DNA from: an uncultured Rhodospirillales bacterium | GTDB taxonomy: Bacteria; Pseudomonadota; Alphaproteobacteria; Acetobacterales; Acetobacteraceae | Reading direction: 5' to 3' | DNA length: 64,000 bases | Assembly: GCA_903835235.1 (NCBI GenBank) | Contig: CAILMF010000045.1 | Location: forward strand, 124,001-188,000 | Shown: piece after piece, positions 61,878 through 64,000 of the stretch | Position numbering within the stretch: position 1 is the stretch's first letter | Layout of the letters: each line of letters begins with the position of its first letter | The notes under the pieces: model-generated | What the model saw: the letters and a program-made list of their open reading frames with translations, nothing else | What the model was told of the DNA's origin: nothing | Database searches by the model: none | Program-made: the position numbers and the translations under genes

Positions 61878-64000
61878 TCAGCGGTCCAACCGATACCGCG
61901 CGAACACCAGGCCACGGGCCTCGTTCCAGTTCGCGGTACGGTCGTAGCGCAGCAACGCGCCAATGCGCAGATTAGACGTCAGCGAATACTCGATATCGCC
62001 ACGGACGCCACCGATAATTCCGGCTTCCGACCGGGCGGGCTGGATCGAGCGCGCCGTGGCGTCGCCGGTCAGCAGGCTCTCCAGCTGGGTCTGGGCAGCG
62101 GCATCCGTCGGGAAGTACTTGGCAGCGTTTTCCCGATAGGACTGGTAGCCGATGGTGCCGCCCAGGTGGTAGGCCCAGTCGCCACTGCGGGCGCGCCAGT
62201 CCACCGGGACATTCGCCGCGAAGTAGCTCTGCGGGCTGAAGTAGCCACCATTGCCGAAGGTGAAGAGCCGCTCGTTCTTGTCATAGCGGAAGTAGACAAG
62301 GTCCAGGCCGATCAGCAGTTCCTCGTCCGGCCGGCGCCAGACGGTGTACTGCGTGCCAACGCCGGCTTCGGCCCGAGCGTTGTGCGCCACGTTGCGGCCA
62401 TTGATGACCGAGTAGCCGCCGCCGAAATACACGCCCACCGGGCCATTCACGTATTCCAGCTGGGCCCGGCCACCACTGCGGACCACGCCGCCCCAGGTAT
62501 TGCCGGTACGCGGGTCGCGCACGCCGGACCAGGACAGCACGCTGTCGGTCACCGAACGTTGTTCGCCGGTGATACGCAGCCGCAGCGCGTTGGTCAGCGC
62601 CGGCGCCACTTCGATGCCGCCGATCACGTTCTGGCGGCGGAAGCCAACCGGCGAGGTGCCGAGGTCGCCGGTGAAGGCGCCACGCTGGTAGCCGAGGCCG
62701 AGGCCATAGCCGACCAGGCTGGTGTCGCGCGGTGCGAGGCGGTCGCGCAGGGTCTGGCTGACCTGCTGCGACTGGCCGTTCTGCTGGGTGTAAAGCGACT
62801 GCACCAGCGCGTTGCTGCCATAGCCGCGCAGCGTGGAGGCACTGGTGCTGTCCAGCTGGCCGCTGTTGATCGAGATCGGCGTCGCATTGGCGATCAGCCG
62901 GCCACCCAGGAAGTTCGGGGAGATCGAGGCGCTGAGCGGGGCGGAGTATTCCTCCAACCGGTCAAGCCCGTTGCTGCCCGAACGCGAGCGGAAGCCCATG
63001 CCGCCCTGCAACCGCGCCGCCGTCTCCTCGCGCACGGAGGCGAGTTCGCGGGCGATCTCGTTGCTCAGCGGGTCGTTCGGCAGCGCCACCGGCCCACCGG
63101 TTGCCCCGGCGCGGGAAAGCCGCGCGAAGGGATTGTCAAAGCTGTCGACCTGCGTGTTGACGCCGCGCACCAGCGGGTCGGTGCTGGTCGCCGCCTCCGC
63201 CCGGCGCTGTTCCGCGGCCAATTCCAGCGCGCGCAGGGCGCGGCCGGTATTGCCGTTGGCGCGGGCGATGCGGGCTTCCAGCAGCGGCACCCGCGGGTCG
63301 TTCGGGTTCAGCGCGCGGGCTTCCACCATCATGGCTTCGGCGCGGCCGAATTCGCGGCCGGAGATCGCTGCTTCCACCGCGGCGAAGCGCGCATCCAGGC
63401 TCCGGGGATCGCGCGCCAGCACGGCCTCGGCAATCTGGCTCGCCTCACGCGGCTGCTGGGCGCCCTGGTACAGGCGGGCCAGGGCCAGGTTGGCGGCCGG
63501 GTTGGACGGGTCGCGCTGCAGCGCCGGCGCCAGCGCCTCATAGGCGGCGGCCTGGTTGCCACGCTCGTTCAACCGGTCGGAGACGCGGATGGCGACGCCG
63601 GTGTTCAGCGCCGCGGCCTGGCGCCGCTCCTCACCGGTCAGGTTCGGGCTGGCTTCCAGCGCACGGGCCATCGCCGTCGCTTCCTGGTCGGCCCCGGCGC
63701 CCAGCAGCGCGCCGGCCAGCGCCAGCCGGGCGGCGCCGGGGGCGTTGGGGTTGGCGGCCAGGGCGCTGCGGCCGGCTTCCGCCGCCGAGGCCGGGTCGTT
63801 CAGCACCCCGAAGGCACGCACCGCCAGCGTGGCGGAGTTGCCGGTCGGGTCAGGCCGCGCGGCCAGGGCGAACAGCGCCGCGCGGGCATCCGCTCGGCGT
63901 CCGCTGCGCCACAGCGACATGGCCCGCTCGACTTCCTCGGACACGCGGGTGCGGCTGAGCAGGCGGTTCATGTCGGCGGTGCGCAGCCGCGCCGGGATGG
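61878..64000 (-). CDS. bcsC: Cellulose synthase outer-membrane subunit BcsC, C-terminal part
   Basis: The gene enters from the right edge; about 707 residues are visible. The visible N-terminal half is TPR repeats (e.g. AAYEALAPALQRDPSNPAANLALARLYQ) that form a periplasmic scaffold; the C-terminal part (from about YSAPLSASISPNFLGGRL) is the BcsC outer-membrane barrel ending in ARGLVFARYRLDR with an aromatic-patterned last strand. It exports the glucan chain. bcsA/B would lie beyond 64000. Stop at 61878, followed by bcsD. Confidence 0.93.
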   Translation of the reverse strand, partial: IPARLRTADMNRLLSRTRVSEEVERAMSLWRSGRRADARAALFALAARPDPTGNSATLAVRAFGVLNDPASAAEAGRSALAANPNAPGAARLALAGALLGAGADQEATAMARALEASPNLTGEERRQAAALNTGVAIRVSDRLNERGNQAAAYEALAPALQRDPSNPAANLALARLYQGAQQPREASQIAEAVLARDPRSLDARFAAVEAAISGREFGRAEAMMVEARALNPNDPRVPLLEARIARANGNTGRALRALELAAEQRRAEAATSTDPLVRGVNTQVDSFDNPFARLSRAGATGGPVALPNDPLSNEIARELASVREETAARLQGGMGFRSRSGSNGLDRLEEYSAPLSASISPNFLGGRLIANATPISINSGQLDSTSASTLRGYGSNALVQSLYTQQNGQSQQVSQTLRDRLAPRDTSLVGYGLGLGYQRGAFTGDLGTSPVGFRRQNVIGGIEVAPALTNALRLRITGEQRSVTDSVLSWSGVRDPRTGNTWGGVVRSGGRAQLEYVNGPVGVYFGGGYSVINGRNVAHNARAEAGVGTQYTVWRRPDEELLIGLDLVYFRYDKNERLFTFGNGGYFSPQSYFAANVPVDWRARSGDWAYHLGGTIGYQSYRENAAKYFPTDAAAQTQLESLLTGDATARSIQPARSEAGIIGGVRGDIEYSLTSNLRIGALLRYDRTANWNEARGLVFARYRLDR

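Overview
The window is a very GC-rich chromosomal segment with short intergenic gaps and alphaproteobacterial gene neighbourhoods. Marker sets (gpmI-envC-ctpA, aapJQMP, lysA-TIGR02302-zinc ribbon-ftsEX-ydcF-plsC, bcsC-bcsD) and five orphan Bug/TctC-type periplasmic binding proteins point to an Acetobacteraceae member, probably Roseomonas-like. This is inference from gene content. I see no phage, insertion sequence, CRISPR array, rRNA or tRNA. No stretch longer than about 300 bases lacks a gene; the longest gap (57584-57834) is described below.

Layout. 1-3.7 kb (minus): gpmI, envC-like activator and ctpA protease, the last cut by the window edge. 3.8-8.1 kb: SDR oxidoreductase, methyltransferase, small conserved protein, Kup potassium transporter. 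8.2-12.5 kb (minus): complete general amino-acid ABC transporter aapJQMP. 12.7-19 kb: ornithine-cyclodeaminase-like protein, MscS channel, a chain of tiny coupled ORFs, an esterase, a lipoprotein, Hsp33, a small membrane protein and an Old Yellow Enzyme. 19-25.4 kb: ABC-type binding protein, gshB, pobA, MFS transporter, small membrane protein, ScfR/RamB-type regulator. 25.6-29.6 kb: amino-acid catabolic set (DadA-like oxidase, PLP dehydratase, DUF1345 protein), hemolysin-III protein and two small conserved proteins. 29.7-31.2 kb: tungstate-type TupBC. 31.4-35.8 kb: four-gene carbohydrate-type ABC importer. 35.9-41 kb: Ldh-type dehydrogenase, an unknown gene and three Bug proteins. 41-49.8 kb: argH-lptM, tlpA-like, a Bug protein, M20 peptidase, urate module (puuD and nucleobase symporter), cupin, and a fifth Bug protein. 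49.9-59.5 kb: lysA, TIGR02302 protein, zinc-ribbon protein, ftsEX, ydcF, plsC, chaC, DUF2125. 59.7-61.4 kb: ACT-like protein and two stress/secreted proteins ending at a strong terminator. 61.4-64 kb (minus): end of a cellulose operon (bcsC-bcsD).

The most unusual signals are not in the recognisable genes. They are (i) a 26-bp tandem repeat that makes five consecutive nine-codon ORFs joined by ATGA overlaps between mscS and an esterase gene; (ii) two neighbouring Bug genes that each carry a second, in-frame copy of their C-terminal codons and stop just past the real TGA; (iii) a two-hairpin repeat of about 115 bp present in two inverted copies; (iv) a split of the usual argH-lptM-lysA-TIGR02302 block, with inverted Bug paralogues at the break, which suggests an inversion; and (v) a perfect 10-bp stem that buries the ribosome-binding site of a Bug gene.
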